From: Methylophaga thalassica MP
Lineage (GTDB): Bacteria; Pseudomonadota; Gammaproteobacteria; Nitrosococcales; Methylophagaceae
Length of the DNA stretch: 64,000 nucleotides
NCBI RefSeq assembly: GCF_000214595.1
Contig: NZ_AFIG01000001.1
Span: 1,282,382 to 1,346,381 of the forward strand
Reading direction: 5' to 3'
Part shown: piece after piece, positions 52,618 to 61,309 of the stretch
How positions within the stretch are numbered: position 1 is the first letter of the stretch
Layout: every line of letters begins with the position of its first letter
Program-made: the position numbers and the translations under genes
The notes under the pieces: model-generated
Told to the model about the DNA's origin: nothing
Seen by the model: the letters and a program-made list of their open reading frames with translations, nothing else
The model's database searches: none

Positions 52618-53145
52618 ATGGACATGCACATCAACCAAGAAACTAAACCAAGTAAGCTTGCCGCTGTATTTGATGATGAACAGAAAGCCATCGATGCCAA
52701 GCAAACCCTCGTCAATGTCGGTCACTTCAAACAGCAAGATATCGAAGTAATACAACCAAAAGACCGTAACACCAGTAAAAAAATTGAATCCGAACCCAAA
52801 GCTATCGCACGCTTTATTACACGTTCTCATTTTATTTTTGGTGGTGTTGGCTTGCTAGTCGGGCTAGTCATTGCCAGTGCGATGGTAGTATCCGGTCCAA
52901 TGATGACTCAGTCGAGTCCACTCTATACCTATATAGCATTAGCCGTAGTGGGTACATTTGTTGGACTGTTGTTTGCCGGATTACTGTCGCTACGTCCGGA
53001 TCATGATCCGCTAATCAACGATACCGTGACCGCAAGCCGTCATAATTTATGGACACTCATTGTGCAGACCGATGGTCGCAAAAATCTGAAGAAAGCACAT
53101 CAACTCATGAACCCGACGGCCGTCTCTGTCACAGAAACATTCTAG
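52618..53145 (+). CDS. Two-helix membrane protein of unknown function
   Basis: A 175-residue protein with two hydrophobic helices (FIFGGVGLLVGLVIASAMVV, and TYIALAVVGTFVGLLFAGLL) between soluble ends. The N-terminal part (KLAAVFDDEQKAIDAKQTLVN) looks like a small ferredoxin-like domain as seen in some stress-related membrane proteins. ATG 52618 has AAAGGAG 8 nt upstream; the frame is open to 52576 but without a site. I do not assign a family. Confidence 0.75.
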   Translation: MDMHINQETKPSKLAAVFDDEQKAIDAKQTLVNVGHFKQQDIEVIQPKDRNTSKKIESEPKAIARFITRSHFIFGGVGLLVGLVIASAMVVSGPMMTQSSPLYTYIALAVVGTFVGLLFAGLLSLRPDHDPLINDTVTASRHNLWTLIVQTDGRKNLKKAHQLMNPTAVSVTETF

Positions 53146-53171
53146 TTCTTAAGTGCTTAGCGAAAAGTCTT

Positions 53172-53204
53172 CTGGTGCTGGTTGAACAAAACAATCAGCA
53201 CCAG
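53172..53204. terminator. Stem-loop after the two-helix membrane protein gene
   Basis: A 13-bp stem (CTGGTGCTGGTTG / CAATCAGCACCAG, one G-T pair) with the loop AACAAAA, 26 nt after the gene. No T-run follows on either strand, so terminator function is uncertain. Confidence 0.5.
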
Positions 53205-53344
53205 TATGATGCCCGTCCCCCTGGGACCAGACACAACAAAATCTGCCTTTTTTTCAGTAATAAAAAAAGTTTTTTCAGGCACCAAAAAGTTACAAAAGCT
53301 GTGATCCCGCATAGGGGCTGACTTAGCTCTAAGCACACAGTAAG

Positions 53345-53353
53345 TTATCCACA
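53345..53353 (+). promoter_or_regulatory. DnaA box upstream of nrdAB
   Basis: An exact TTATCCACA, the strongest E. coli DnaA-binding 9-mer, about 70 nt upstream of the predicted transcription start. E. coli nrdAB also has DnaA boxes in its promoter region. Confidence 0.7.
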
Positions 53354-53385
53354 AAAAGTGCACAAATTATGTGCAAAATCTCCAC

Positions 53386-53414
53386 TTGCCAAGCCTTCAA
53401 AAACACACTATCTT
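53386..53414 (+). promoter_or_regulatory. nrdAB promoter
   Basis: TTGCCA (53386-53391), a 17-nt spacer and TATCTT (53409-53414). The -10 lies inside the first NrdR-like box. The predicted start is near 53421. Confidence 0.65.
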
Positions 53415-53418
53415 GTGG
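53403..53418 (+). promoter_or_regulatory. NrdR box 1
   Basis: ACACACTATCTTGTGG matches the NrdR consensus ACACWATATATWGTGT at 13 of 16 positions and covers the -10 element. Confidence 0.65.
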
Positions 53419-53434
53419 TTCAATCATTTCGAAA

Positions 53435-53450
53435 CCACAACCTCTAGTGG
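53435..53450 (+). promoter_or_regulatory. NrdR box 2
   Basis: CCACAACCTCTAGTGG matches the NrdR consensus at 11 of 16 positions, with the outer CACWA and TWGTG halves intact. It starts 32 nt after box 1, about three helical turns, the usual NrdR spacing. Confidence 0.6.
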
Positions 53451-53496
53451 TTTTGTGTTTTTTGATTATTTCAACATTATTGCAGGGATTTTCATT

Positions 53497-56400
53497 ATGG
53501 CGAGCGAAACAGCACAACCCATTTATACCTCATCACAATCCGAAAGCGGATACAGCGTTATCCGTCGAAACGGTAAAGTCACCGAATTTGATAGCAGCAA
53601 AATTGCTGTCGCTATCACCAAAGCTTTTTTAGCGGTTGAAGGTGATTCCGCTAAAGATAGTCGTCGTATTCACGACACGGTGGCGAAACTGACCAGACAA
53701 GTCACTGACAATCTTTTACGTCGTATTGATGATGGTGGCACCGTTCACATTGAAGATATTCAAGATCAAGTTGAATTAGCTTTAATGCGTGAAGGTGAAT
53801 ATAAAGTTGCTCGCTCTTACGTTGTTTACCGTGAAAAACAAGCAGAAAAACGTGCTGAAGAAGAAAAGAAACATCCACAGCCTGCCAATGAATCTCCCCT
53901 GCATGTCATAGCAGCTGATGGCAGTCGTCACCCGCTAGACATCGATCGTTTACACAACCTTATTACCGAAGCATGTGAAGGTCTGGCAGAAGTTAACCGT
54001 GATGCCATTTTACGTGACACCCAACGTAACCTGTTTGACGGCGTTAAAGAGGCCGACGTCGAAAAAGCACTGGTGATGTCAGCGCGTACCTTTATCGAAA
54101 AAGATCCTGCCTACAGCACTCTGGCCGCTCGCCTGCTGATGGATGGTATTCGTCGTGAAGCATTAAGTTTTGTCTACAAAACACCTAAACAAGCCTCTCA
54201 GAATGAAATGGGCGATTTGTACGCTGACTACTTCAAAACTTATATCTCAACAGCCATTGAAAAAGAACTGATTGACTCAGAACTGGGCTTATTTGATTTA
54301 GACCGTCTGGGTAATGCATTAAAACCAGAACTGGACTTCGAGTTCACTTATCTGGGTCTGCAAACGCTGTATGACCGTTACTTCATTCACTTTGATGGTA
54401 CACGCTTCGAATTACCACAAGCCTTCTATATGCGCGTGGCAATGGGCTTGGCTATCAACGAATTAAACCGTGAAGAACGTGCTATCGAGTTCTATAACTT
54501 ATTATCAAGCTTCGATTTCATGAGCTCGACGCCTACCCTGTTCAATTCAGGCACACTGCGCCCACAATTATCTTCTTGCTACCTGACAACCGTACCTGAT
54601 GATCTGAGCGGTATTTATAACGCGATGCGTGATAATGCCCTGTTATCAAAATATGCCGGTGGTCTGGGTAATGACTGGACCCGTGTTCGTGGTTTGGGCG
54701 CTCATATCAAAGGCACCAATGGTAAATCACAAGGTGTTGTGCCTTTCCTGAAAGTCGCTAACGATACTGCCGTTGCCGTTAACCAAGGTGGTAAACGTAA
54801 AGGCGCTGTTTGTGCTTACTTAGAAACATGGCACATCGACGTTGAAGAATTCTTAGACTTACGTAAAAACACCGGTGACGACCGTCGTCGTACACACGAC
54901 ATGAATACCGCTAACTGGATTCCAGACTTATTCATGAAACGTGTGGCTGAAGAAGGTCAATGGACCCTGTTCTCACCAGAAGAAGTCGAAGACTTACATG
55001 ACTTAACCGGTCTTGATTTTGAAAGAGCCTATGAAGCCTACGAAGAAAAAGCGGCTCGTGGTGATATTCGTAACTTCAAACAACTGCCTGCCACAGACTT
55101 ATGGCGCAAAATGTTAGGTATGCTGTTCGAAACAGGTCACCCTTGGATTACTTTTAAAGATCCATGTAACCTGCGTAGCCCACAACAGCATGTTGGTGTA
55201 GTTCACAGCTCAAACCTGTGTACAGAAATCACCCTGAACACATCAGATAAAGAAATCGCTGTATGTAACTTAGGTAGTGTCAATATGGTGAAACATATTG
55301 ATGAAAACGGTAAGCTGGACAAAGAAAAACTGCAAAAAACCGTTCGTACCGCGATGCGTATGTTAGATAACGTTATCGAGTACAACTACTACAGCGTGCC
55401 GCAAGCACGTCACTCAAACTTACAACACCGCCCTGTTGGTTTAGGTCTGATGGGCTTCCAGGATGCACTGTACAAACTGCGTATTCCTTATAGCTCTGAT
55501 GAAGCCGTTCAATTTGCTGATGAATCAATGGAAGCGATCAGCTACTACGCGATTGAAGCTTCTTCTGATTTGGCTGCAGAACGTGGTAAGTACCAAACCT
55601 ATGAAGGTAGCTTATGGAGCAAAGGTATTCTGCCCATCGATTCAATCAAATTATTGAAAGAAGCACGTGGCGAATATCTGCAACAAGACGAAAGCAAAAC
55701 CATGGACTGGGACATGCTGCGTGACAAGATCAAACGTCAAGGCATGCGTAACTCAAACACCATGGCGATTGCCCCAACAGCGACGATTTCAAACATCTGT
55801 GGTGTCAGCCAATCGATTGAGCCGACCTATCAGAACCTGTTCGTGAAATCGAACCTGTCAGGTGAGTTCACGGTTATCAACCCATACATGGTTGAAGATC
55901 TGAAAGCACGTAACCTGTGGGATGATGTGATGATTAACGATCTGAAATACTTCGACGGTAGCCTGCAAGGTATCGACCGTATTCCAGCCGAGTTGAAATC
56001 ACTCTACACCACGGCATTTGAAATGGATGCACGCTGGTTAATTGAAGCCGCATCACGCCGCCAAAAATGGCTGGATCAAGCTCAAAGCCTTAACTTATAT
56101 ATGGCTGAACCATCAGGTAAGAAGATGGACAACCTCTATAAACTGGCTTGGGTACGTGGCTTGAAAACTACCTATTACCTCCGCTCTATGGGGGCAACAG
56201 GTGCAGAGAAAACCAGCACAGCACCGACTACAGCAACAGAAGCGCCTGCACCAAGCAAGCCTAAACCTGTTGCTGCCGCGAGCACGCCAGCGCCGGTTGC
56301 CAGCTCGTCATCAAGCATAGACGATTTAGTTCTAGGTGAAGGTATGGAAGCGCCAAAAGCGTGTTCAATTTTAGAACCAGATTGTGAGGCATGTCAGTAA
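53497..56400 (+). CDS. nrdA: Ribonucleoside-diphosphate reductase, alpha subunit (class Ia)
   Basis: A 967-residue large subunit, longer than E. coli NrdA (761) because it carries two N-terminal ATP-cone domains (YSVIRRNGKVTEFDSSKIAV near residue 20, LHVIAADGSRHPLDIDRLHN near 145), as in Pseudomonas NrdA. Active-site residues are seen in LSSCYLTT, NLCTE and VCNLGS, and the C-terminal redox pair in CEAC. ATG 53497 has AGGG upstream. It reduces ribonucleotides aerobically with NrdB, encoded immediately downstream. Confidence 0.97.
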   Translation: MASETAQPIYTSSQSESGYSVIRRNGKVTEFDSSKIAVAITKAFLAVEGDSAKDSRRIHDTVAKLTRQVTDNLLRRIDDGGTVHIEDIQDQVELALMREGEYKVARSYVVYREKQAEKRAEEEKKHPQPANESPLHVIAADGSRHPLDIDRLHNLITEACEGLAEVNRDAILRDTQRNLFDGVKEADVEKALVMSARTFIEKDPAYSTLAARLLMDGIRREALSFVYKTPKQASQNEMGDLYADYFKTYISTAIEKELIDSELGLFDLDRLGNALKPELDFEFTYLGLQTLYDRYFIHFDGTRFELPQAFYMRVAMGLAINELNREERAIEFYNLLSSFDFMSSTPTLFNSGTLRPQLSSCYLTTVPDDLSGIYNAMRDNALLSKYAGGLGNDWTRVRGLGAHIKGTNGKSQGVVPFLKVANDTAVAVNQGGKRKGAVCAYLETWHIDVEEFLDLRKNTGDDRRRTHDMNTANWIPDLFMKRVAEEGQWTLFSPEEVEDLHDLTGLDFERAYEAYEEKAARGDIRNFKQLPATDLWRKMLGMLFETGHPWITFKDPCNLRSPQQHVGVVHSSNLCTEITLNTSDKEIAVCNLGSVNMVKHIDENGKLDKEKLQKTVRTAMRMLDNVIEYNYYSVPQARHSNLQHRPVGLGLMGFQDALYKLRIPYSSDEAVQFADESMEAISYYAIEASSDLAAERGKYQTYEGSLWSKGILPIDSIKLLKEARGEYLQQDESKTMDWDMLRDKIKRQGMRNSNTMAIAPTATISNICGVSQSIEPTYQNLFVKSNLSGEFTVINPYMVEDLKARNLWDDVMINDLKYFDGSLQGIDRIPAELKSLYTTAFEMDARWLIEAASRRQKWLDQAQSLNLYMAEPSGKKMDNLYKLAWVRGLKTTYYLRSMGATGAEKTSTAPTTATEAPAPSKPKPVAAASTPAPVASSSSSIDDLVLGEGMEAPKACSILEPDCEACQ

Positions 56401-57566
56401 TGTTGAATTGGGATGATCCATTCTCAGCACCGATAGCCGGTACTGCGGAAGCAAAAAAACAAAGCGAAGAAAAAGCAGCAGCACAGCCTGCTGCTCCAGC
56501 CGCTAACGATCTCAGCGAAGCCCCGGCTTCTGCTGAGATCAAGAAAATGCCATTAATGAACGCCAAACCCGTCAATGCTGACGACAAACGCGTTATCAAT
56601 GGTGAAGCCGATATTAACCAGTTAGCACCGTTCAAATACCCTTGGGCATGGAACTACTTCCTCAATGCCAACAAGAATCACTGGACACCGCTGGATATCA
56701 ACATGGCGCAAGACGTTCATGACTACCGTCATAAACTGACGCTGGAAGAACGCCATGTCTATGAAAACGTGCTGTCATACCTGACCACATCAGACATCTT
56801 AGCGATGCGTAATATCGGTCTGGCCGTAATGGAAAAAATGACCGCGCCTGAACTGCAAATCTATCAGGCTCGCCAAGTGTATGAAGAAGCATTGCACACA
56901 TGGACATACCAGCACTGTATCGAAACCATTGGTCTAGATCAGTCAGAAATCTACAACCGCTACCGTGTTGTGCCAGAGATTTACCAAAAAATTAAACTGG
57001 CCAATGACCGTTTAAACACCGTCATGCGTAGTGATATTGATCTGCATGACCGTGATGAACTCGAAAACTTTGTCATGTCGTATGCGTTCTTCGCTGGCAT
57101 CTTCGAAGGTTCATGGTTCTACAACGGCTTCAGCCCGATCTTTGCTCTACAACGTCGTGGTCTGATGAAAGGCACCGCCGAACAGCTGCAATACATCATG
57201 CGTGATGAAGTTATGCACGCCTCTTTCGGTATTCGCGTCTGTAAGCAAATCATGAAAGAAGAAAACGTCACGCTGGACCCGAAAAAAGTCCAACAGATGT
57301 TTGAAGAAGCCGATGCTGCAGAAGAAACCTATGCAGGCTACATTCTGCGTGACCCAATTTTAGGTTACTCAAAAGAAGTGCATCACGGCCAGTTCCGTTA
57401 CACAGCCAACCGTCGTGCGAAACAACTAGGCTTTGAAGAACCGTTCCCAGGTGCCGAAGCCACCCTGCCCTGGCTTGATGAACAAGCCAATATGCGGAAG
57501 GAGAAGAACTTCTTCGAAACCAAAGTCACCGAGTATCAAACTGGTGGCGGTTTGAAGTGGGACTGA
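56400..57566 (+). CDS. nrdB: Ribonucleoside-diphosphate reductase, beta subunit
   Basis: A 388-residue small subunit that carries the diiron-tyrosyl radical. Iron ligands and the radical tyrosine are visible in EEALHTWTY (Glu-x2-His-x3-Tyr) and RDEVMHASFG. ATG 56400 shares its A with the nrdA stop (TAATG) and has GAGG 10 nt upstream; the in-frame ATG at 56391 is too close to that site. The first 80 residues are Ala/Glu-rich and variable. Confidence 0.96.
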   Translation: MLNWDDPFSAPIAGTAEAKKQSEEKAAAQPAAPAANDLSEAPASAEIKKMPLMNAKPVNADDKRVINGEADINQLAPFKYPWAWNYFLNANKNHWTPLDINMAQDVHDYRHKLTLEERHVYENVLSYLTTSDILAMRNIGLAVMEKMTAPELQIYQARQVYEEALHTWTYQHCIETIGLDQSEIYNRYRVVPEIYQKIKLANDRLNTVMRSDIDLHDRDELENFVMSYAFFAGIFEGSWFYNGFSPIFALQRRGLMKGTAEQLQYIMRDEVMHASFGIRVCKQIMKEENVTLDPKKVQQMFEEADAAEETYAGYILRDPILGYSKEVHHGQFRYTANRRAKQLGFEEPFPGAEATLPWLDEQANMRKEKNFFETKVTEYQTGGGLKWD

Positions 57567-57577
57567 TGATTTAATGG

Positions 57578-57605
57578 AAAAGCCGACTTTATGTCGGCTT
57601 TTTTA
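57578..57605 (+). terminator. Rho-independent terminator of nrdAB
   Basis: A stem AAGCCGAC / GTCGGCTT with a short loop (TTTAT), followed by TTTTTTATAAT. The accessory region begins directly after it. Confidence 0.92.
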
Positions 57606-57656
57606 TAATCTAAACGGACAAACTACATAATAAAAAGAAATGCAGACGGAGCTAAT

Positions 57657-58037
57657 ATGCAAACGGACCTCTTTTCGATCTCAAAAATTTTCACTGAGCG
57701 ACTTTTACGAATTCCAGATTATCAACGAGGCTATGCTTGGACTGAAAAACAACTAAAGGATTATTGGAATGATCTATGCCAATTAGAAATGGGAAAAAAT
57801 CACTATATTGGAGTATTAACACTAGAGGATGTTCCAGAAAGTGTGATTGAGAGCTGGGCTGAAGATCATTGGATAATTAAAAATAAAAACTTTGCTCCAT
57901 TTTATGTTGTTGACGGCCAGCAAAGATTGACTACTACAATTATTTTTATTCAAGCAATTACGGAGGTTATCGGAAAAGATAAAAAGGCTATTTGCAATCT
58001 GAGGTTGGATCATGAAATTTTTTATAAAATAGCATAA
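57657..58037 (+). pseudogene. Truncated DUF262 (GmrSD-type) protein
   Basis: A 126-residue open frame that matches only the N-terminal part of DUF262 proteins, which are usually several hundred residues long. It has the opening LLRIPDYQRGYAWTEKQL and the conserved DGQQRLTTT near residue 86, then stops after an FYKIA tail. The start looks intact (GGAG 5 nt upstream). The DNA is clearly more AT-rich than nrdB before it or hsdM after it. DUF262 proteins are linked to restriction of modified DNA (GmrS/GmrD) and to abortive-infection systems. This is probably a remnant, but a short functional protein is possible. Confidence 0.7.
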
Positions 58038-58043
58038 CCCTTC

Positions 58044-58109
58044 TTTTGTGCAAAACTTGGTTGACTACACTCTATTGCATAATGTATTGTTTTGTGCAAA
58101 AGATGGTTG
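58044..58109. repeat. Two near-identical palindromic repeats upstream of hsdM
   Basis: TTTTGTGCAAAACTTGGTTG (58044-58063) and TTTTGTGCAAAAGATGGTTG (58090-58109) agree at 18 of 20 bases and begin 46 nt apart. Each holds a near-palindrome TTTTG-TG-CAAAA. The second ends 9 nt before the hsdM ATG. They look like operator sites or a duplication scar. Confidence 0.65.
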
Positions 58110-58118
58110 GAGACCGAA

Positions 58119-60146
58119 ATGACAGAATTCTCAGGTTCAGCTGCCTCGCAGGCAGATTTTATTTGGAAAAACGCAGAAGACCTTTGGGGTGATTTTAAAC
58201 ATACCGATTTCGGTAAGATTATTTTACCCTTTACCTTGTTACGTCGATTGGAGTGCGCTCTTGAATCTACAAGAGAAGCGGTAAGGGAGGCTTACGACAA
58301 TTTCAAGGATGCCGAAGTTGAGCTTGACCCAATTCTACGCCAAACCGCTGGCTATCCCTTCTACAACACCTCTGAGTATTCGCTTTCAACGCTTGGCAGT
58401 ACAAAAACTCGTCGTAATCTCGAAGACTACATTTCTCTTTTTTCTGATAATGCCAGAGCAATATTTGAAGAGTTTGAATTCGGTAACACGATAATCCGGC
58501 TTGAGAAAGCTGGGTTACTTTTCACCATCTGCAAAAACTTTGCTGGTATTGATTTACACCCTGACACCGTGCCAGACAGAGTGATGAGTAATATCTATGA
58601 GCATTTGATCCGCCGTTTTGGTGCTGAAGTCAATGAAGGCGCTGAAGATTTCATGACCCCAAGGGATGTCGTGCATTTAGCCACAGCACTCTTGCTTGAT
58701 CCTGATGATGCACTGTTTGAGGCAAGCCCTGGCCTTATTCGTACCCTGTACGATCCTACTTGCGGGACAGGCGGATTTTTAACTGACGCAATGAACCATG
58801 TTGCCGACTATGGCAACCATTATAAAATTCCACCGGTACTGGTTCCTCACGGCCAAGAACTTGAACCGGAAACTCATGCGGTTTGTGTAGCGGGTATGCT
58901 CATCCGTCGCCTTGAGTCAGATCCAGGTCGAGATCTTTCTAAAAATATCCTTCAGGGAAGCACACTTTCTAATGATCAGTTTGCAGGTGATCGTTTCCAC
59001 TACTGCTTATCTAATCCGCCATTTGGTAAAAAGTGGGAGAAAGATAAAACTGCTGTGGAACGCGAACATAAACAAGGTGAATTAGGTCGCTTTGGCCCTG
59101 GTTTGCCGCGTATCAATGACGGTTCCATGTTGTTTTTGATGCACCTTGCAAGCAAGCTTGAATTGCCAAAAAATGGTGGTGGACGTGCTGCAATCGTCTT
59201 ATCCGGCTCGCCGTTATTCAATGGCGGCGCAGGCTCTGGCGAGTCTGAAATTCGTCGTTGGTTACTCGAAAATGACCTTGTTGAAGCCATTGTTGCTCTG
59301 CCCACAGATATTTTCTTTAGAACCAATATCGCTACCTACCTTTGGATATTATCAAACAAGAAAACCGATAATCGCAAAGGTAAGGTGCAACTTATCAATG
59401 CCACTGACCTTTGGACACCTATCAAGAATGAAGGTAACAAACGCCGCATTGTGGGTGATGATCAGCGCCGTCAGATTTTGGATATTTATGCCGCTGCCGA
59501 AAATGACGCGCTCTCTAAAATGGTAGATTACCAAGTATTTGGCTACCGCCGTATTAAAGTGCTTCGCCCGCTGCGGATGACGCTTAAGCTTGATGAGCAA
59601 GGTTTATCCACGTTAGAAGCAACGGATACCTGGCAGAAACTACCTGTTGAGCATAAAGCATTCTGGCGCGAGGCCATTAAGCCTCAGTTGGGTGAGACAA
59701 AGGAATACATCTGGGCAGAAACCTTTACCAAAGAAACAGCAAAAACACCTGATGCCAAGCTGCTTAAGGTAAAAGGCAACAAGACCTTTATTACTGCCTT
59801 GATTGCTGCGTTTGGTAAAAACGATCCAGATGCAGAACCGGTGATCGATGCACAAGGTAATATCGTTCCTGACACAGATTTAACCGATTACGAAAACGTA
59901 CCTTATCTGGATTCGATCCAGGACTACTTTGCCCGCGAAGTGCTGCCGCATGCGCCAGATGCTTATATCGACGAAAGCTTTATCGACGACAGAGATAAGC
60001 AGCTTGGTCGCGTGGGTTATGAAATCAACTTCAACCGTTTCTTTTATCAATATCAACCACCGCGTAAACTGCATGATATCGATGCCGAATTGAAAGAGGT
60101 TGAAAGCGAGATTGCAGCACTCTTGGCAGAGGTGGCAACAGAATGA
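58119..60146 (+). CDS. hsdM: Type I restriction-modification methyltransferase subunit HsdM
   Basis: A 675-residue N6-adenine methyltransferase. It has the N-terminal HsdM helical domain, the SAM motif DPTCGTGGF near residue 212 and the catalytic NPPFG near 297. ATG 58119 (MTEFSGSAASQADF) has a GGAG close upstream. It belongs to the longer HsdM subgroup with an extra C-terminal section. Its stop overlaps the hsdS start (ATGA). With HsdS it methylates the host's recognition sites. Confidence 0.95.
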   Translation: MTEFSGSAASQADFIWKNAEDLWGDFKHTDFGKIILPFTLLRRLECALESTREAVREAYDNFKDAEVELDPILRQTAGYPFYNTSEYSLSTLGSTKTRRNLEDYISLFSDNARAIFEEFEFGNTIIRLEKAGLLFTICKNFAGIDLHPDTVPDRVMSNIYEHLIRRFGAEVNEGAEDFMTPRDVVHLATALLLDPDDALFEASPGLIRTLYDPTCGTGGFLTDAMNHVADYGNHYKIPPVLVPHGQELEPETHAVCVAGMLIRRLESDPGRDLSKNILQGSTLSNDQFAGDRFHYCLSNPPFGKKWEKDKTAVEREHKQGELGRFGPGLPRINDGSMLFLMHLASKLELPKNGGGRAAIVLSGSPLFNGGAGSGESEIRRWLLENDLVEAIVALPTDIFFRTNIATYLWILSNKKTDNRKGKVQLINATDLWTPIKNEGNKRRIVGDDQRRQILDIYAAAENDALSKMVDYQVFGYRRIKVLRPLRMTLKLDEQGLSTLEATDTWQKLPVEHKAFWREAIKPQLGETKEYIWAETFTKETAKTPDAKLLKVKGNKTFITALIAAFGKNDPDAEPVIDAQGNIVPDTDLTDYENVPYLDSIQDYFAREVLPHAPDAYIDESFIDDRDKQLGRVGYEINFNRFFYQYQPPRKLHDIDAELKEVESEIAALLAEVATE

Positions 60147-61309
60147 GTCACTATAAACCTTATCTAGAGTATAAAGGGACAGACTTAGCATGGCTAAAGT
60201 CAGTACCTAGCCATTGGAAAATCGCACAATTTAAAAGACTTATATCCATCAATAATGGCTCAGATCATAAACAAATTGAGGCCGATGACGGATACCCTGT
60301 TTACGGTTCTGGTGGCGTATTTGCTTATGCAAAAGATTATATCCATGACGGTGAATCTGTTTTATTAGGACGTAAGGGCACGATAGACAAACCGCTATAC
60401 GTTAAAGGGAAGTTTTGGACAGTTGATACAATGTATTGGTCAAAAATATTGCCCACTGCAAATGGAAAATTTTGCTACTACATTGCTACAACAATTCCTT
60501 TTGGCCTCTATTCTACAAATACCGCGCTACCAAGCATGACTCAAACAGACTTAGGTTCGCATGTCGTGGCTTTTCCTGATTACAATGAACAAACGGAAAT
60601 TACTCGCGTCCTCGATTGCGAAACAACCCGCATAGACGCACTAATCAGAAAAAAGTCTAGATTTCTCGAACTTATAAAAGAGAAAATTTTAGCATTGGTA
60701 ATGAACGAACAGATTAATGGTAATGGTAAATTTGATCGTTTAAAACGGATGACAAACGTAGTCTCCAGGCCAGCAACAATTGTTGACAGTGATGAGTATG
60801 TAGCATTGGGGCTTTATAACCGAGGTAGAGGTCTTTTCCATAAGCCAGTAACTCTTGGCAAGGATATGGGAGATTCAAGCTTTTTCTATGTAGAAGAAGG
60901 AGATCTTATTCTTAGTGGGCAATTCGCATGGGAAGGCGCTGTAACAATGGCAACCGAGAAGGAAACGGGGTGCGTAGTCTCTCATAGGTACCCAGTCATC
61001 CGTGGAAAATCGATTGCTACCGAATATTTGTTTGCTTTATTTATGACGAATTTCGGTGATTTTTTATTAAACGAGTCTTCAAGAGGTGCTGCGGGAAGAA
61101 ATAGACCGTTGAACATTAACCTTCTGCTTAACGAAAAAATACGTATTCCATCGCCGGAAGTTCAACGTGAGGTAAAAAGACTGATGTACTTGAAAGCGCA
61201 AGCTGATGTAAAAGTTAAAAAAAGCATTGCCTTGCTCAAAGAGCGTCGTTCAGCATTTATCACTGCGGCGGTAACTGGGAAGATAGATTTACGAGGAGAA
61301 CCCGCATGA
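60143..61309 (+). CDS. hsdS: Type I restriction-modification specificity subunit HsdS
   Basis: A 388-residue subunit with two target-recognition domains (residues of about 15-150 and 205-340), each followed by a conserved helical spacer (ITRVLDCETTRIDALIRKKS and a second ending in AFITAAVTGKIDLRG). The opening AWLKSVPSHWKIAQFKRL is typical. It sets the DNA sequence recognised by the whole complex. It overlaps both hsdM and hsdR by 4 nt. Confidence 0.95.
   Translation: MSHYKPYLEYKGTDLAWLKSVPSHWKIAQFKRLISINNGSDHKQIEADDGYPVYGSGGVFAYAKDYIHDGESVLLGRKGTIDKPLYVKGKFWTVDTMYWSKILPTANGKFCYYIATTIPFGLYSTNTALPSMTQTDLGSHVVAFPDYNEQTEITRVLDCETTRIDALIRKKSRFLELIKEKILALVMNEQINGNGKFDRLKRMTNVVSRPATIVDSDEYVALGLYNRGRGLFHKPVTLGKDMGDSSFFYVEEGDLILSGQFAWEGAVTMATEKETGCVVSHRYPVIRGKSIATEYLFALFMTNFGDFLLNESSRGAAGRNRPLNINLLLNEKIRIPSPEVQREVKRLMYLKAQADVKVKKSIALLKERRSAFITAAVTGKIDLRGEPA

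Larger units (their letters stand above)
53146..53496 (+). promoter_or_regulatory. nrdAB upstream region (351 nt without a gene)
   Basis: It holds a 13-bp stem-loop (53172-53204), an A/T-tract region with no gene (53240-53283), an exact DnaA box, a promoter with two NrdR-like boxes, and a small hairpin followed by T-rich sequence over the second box. The nrdA frame is open back to 53371, but ATG 53497 with AGGG upstream is the start. Confidence 0.8.

Noticed and set aside
53240-53283. A/T tracts with TGCC...GGCA ends as a terminator
   Set aside because: The arms pair mainly A with T, the stem would be weak, and no gene end is adjacent.
53371-53496. In-frame extension of nrdA upstream to 53371
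   Set aside because: It would begin upstream of the NrdR boxes and predicted transcription start, and AGGG precedes ATG 53497.
59000-59875. Leftward open frames inside hsdM
   Set aside because: Shadows of the hsdM coding frame; no ribosome sites or recognisable domains.
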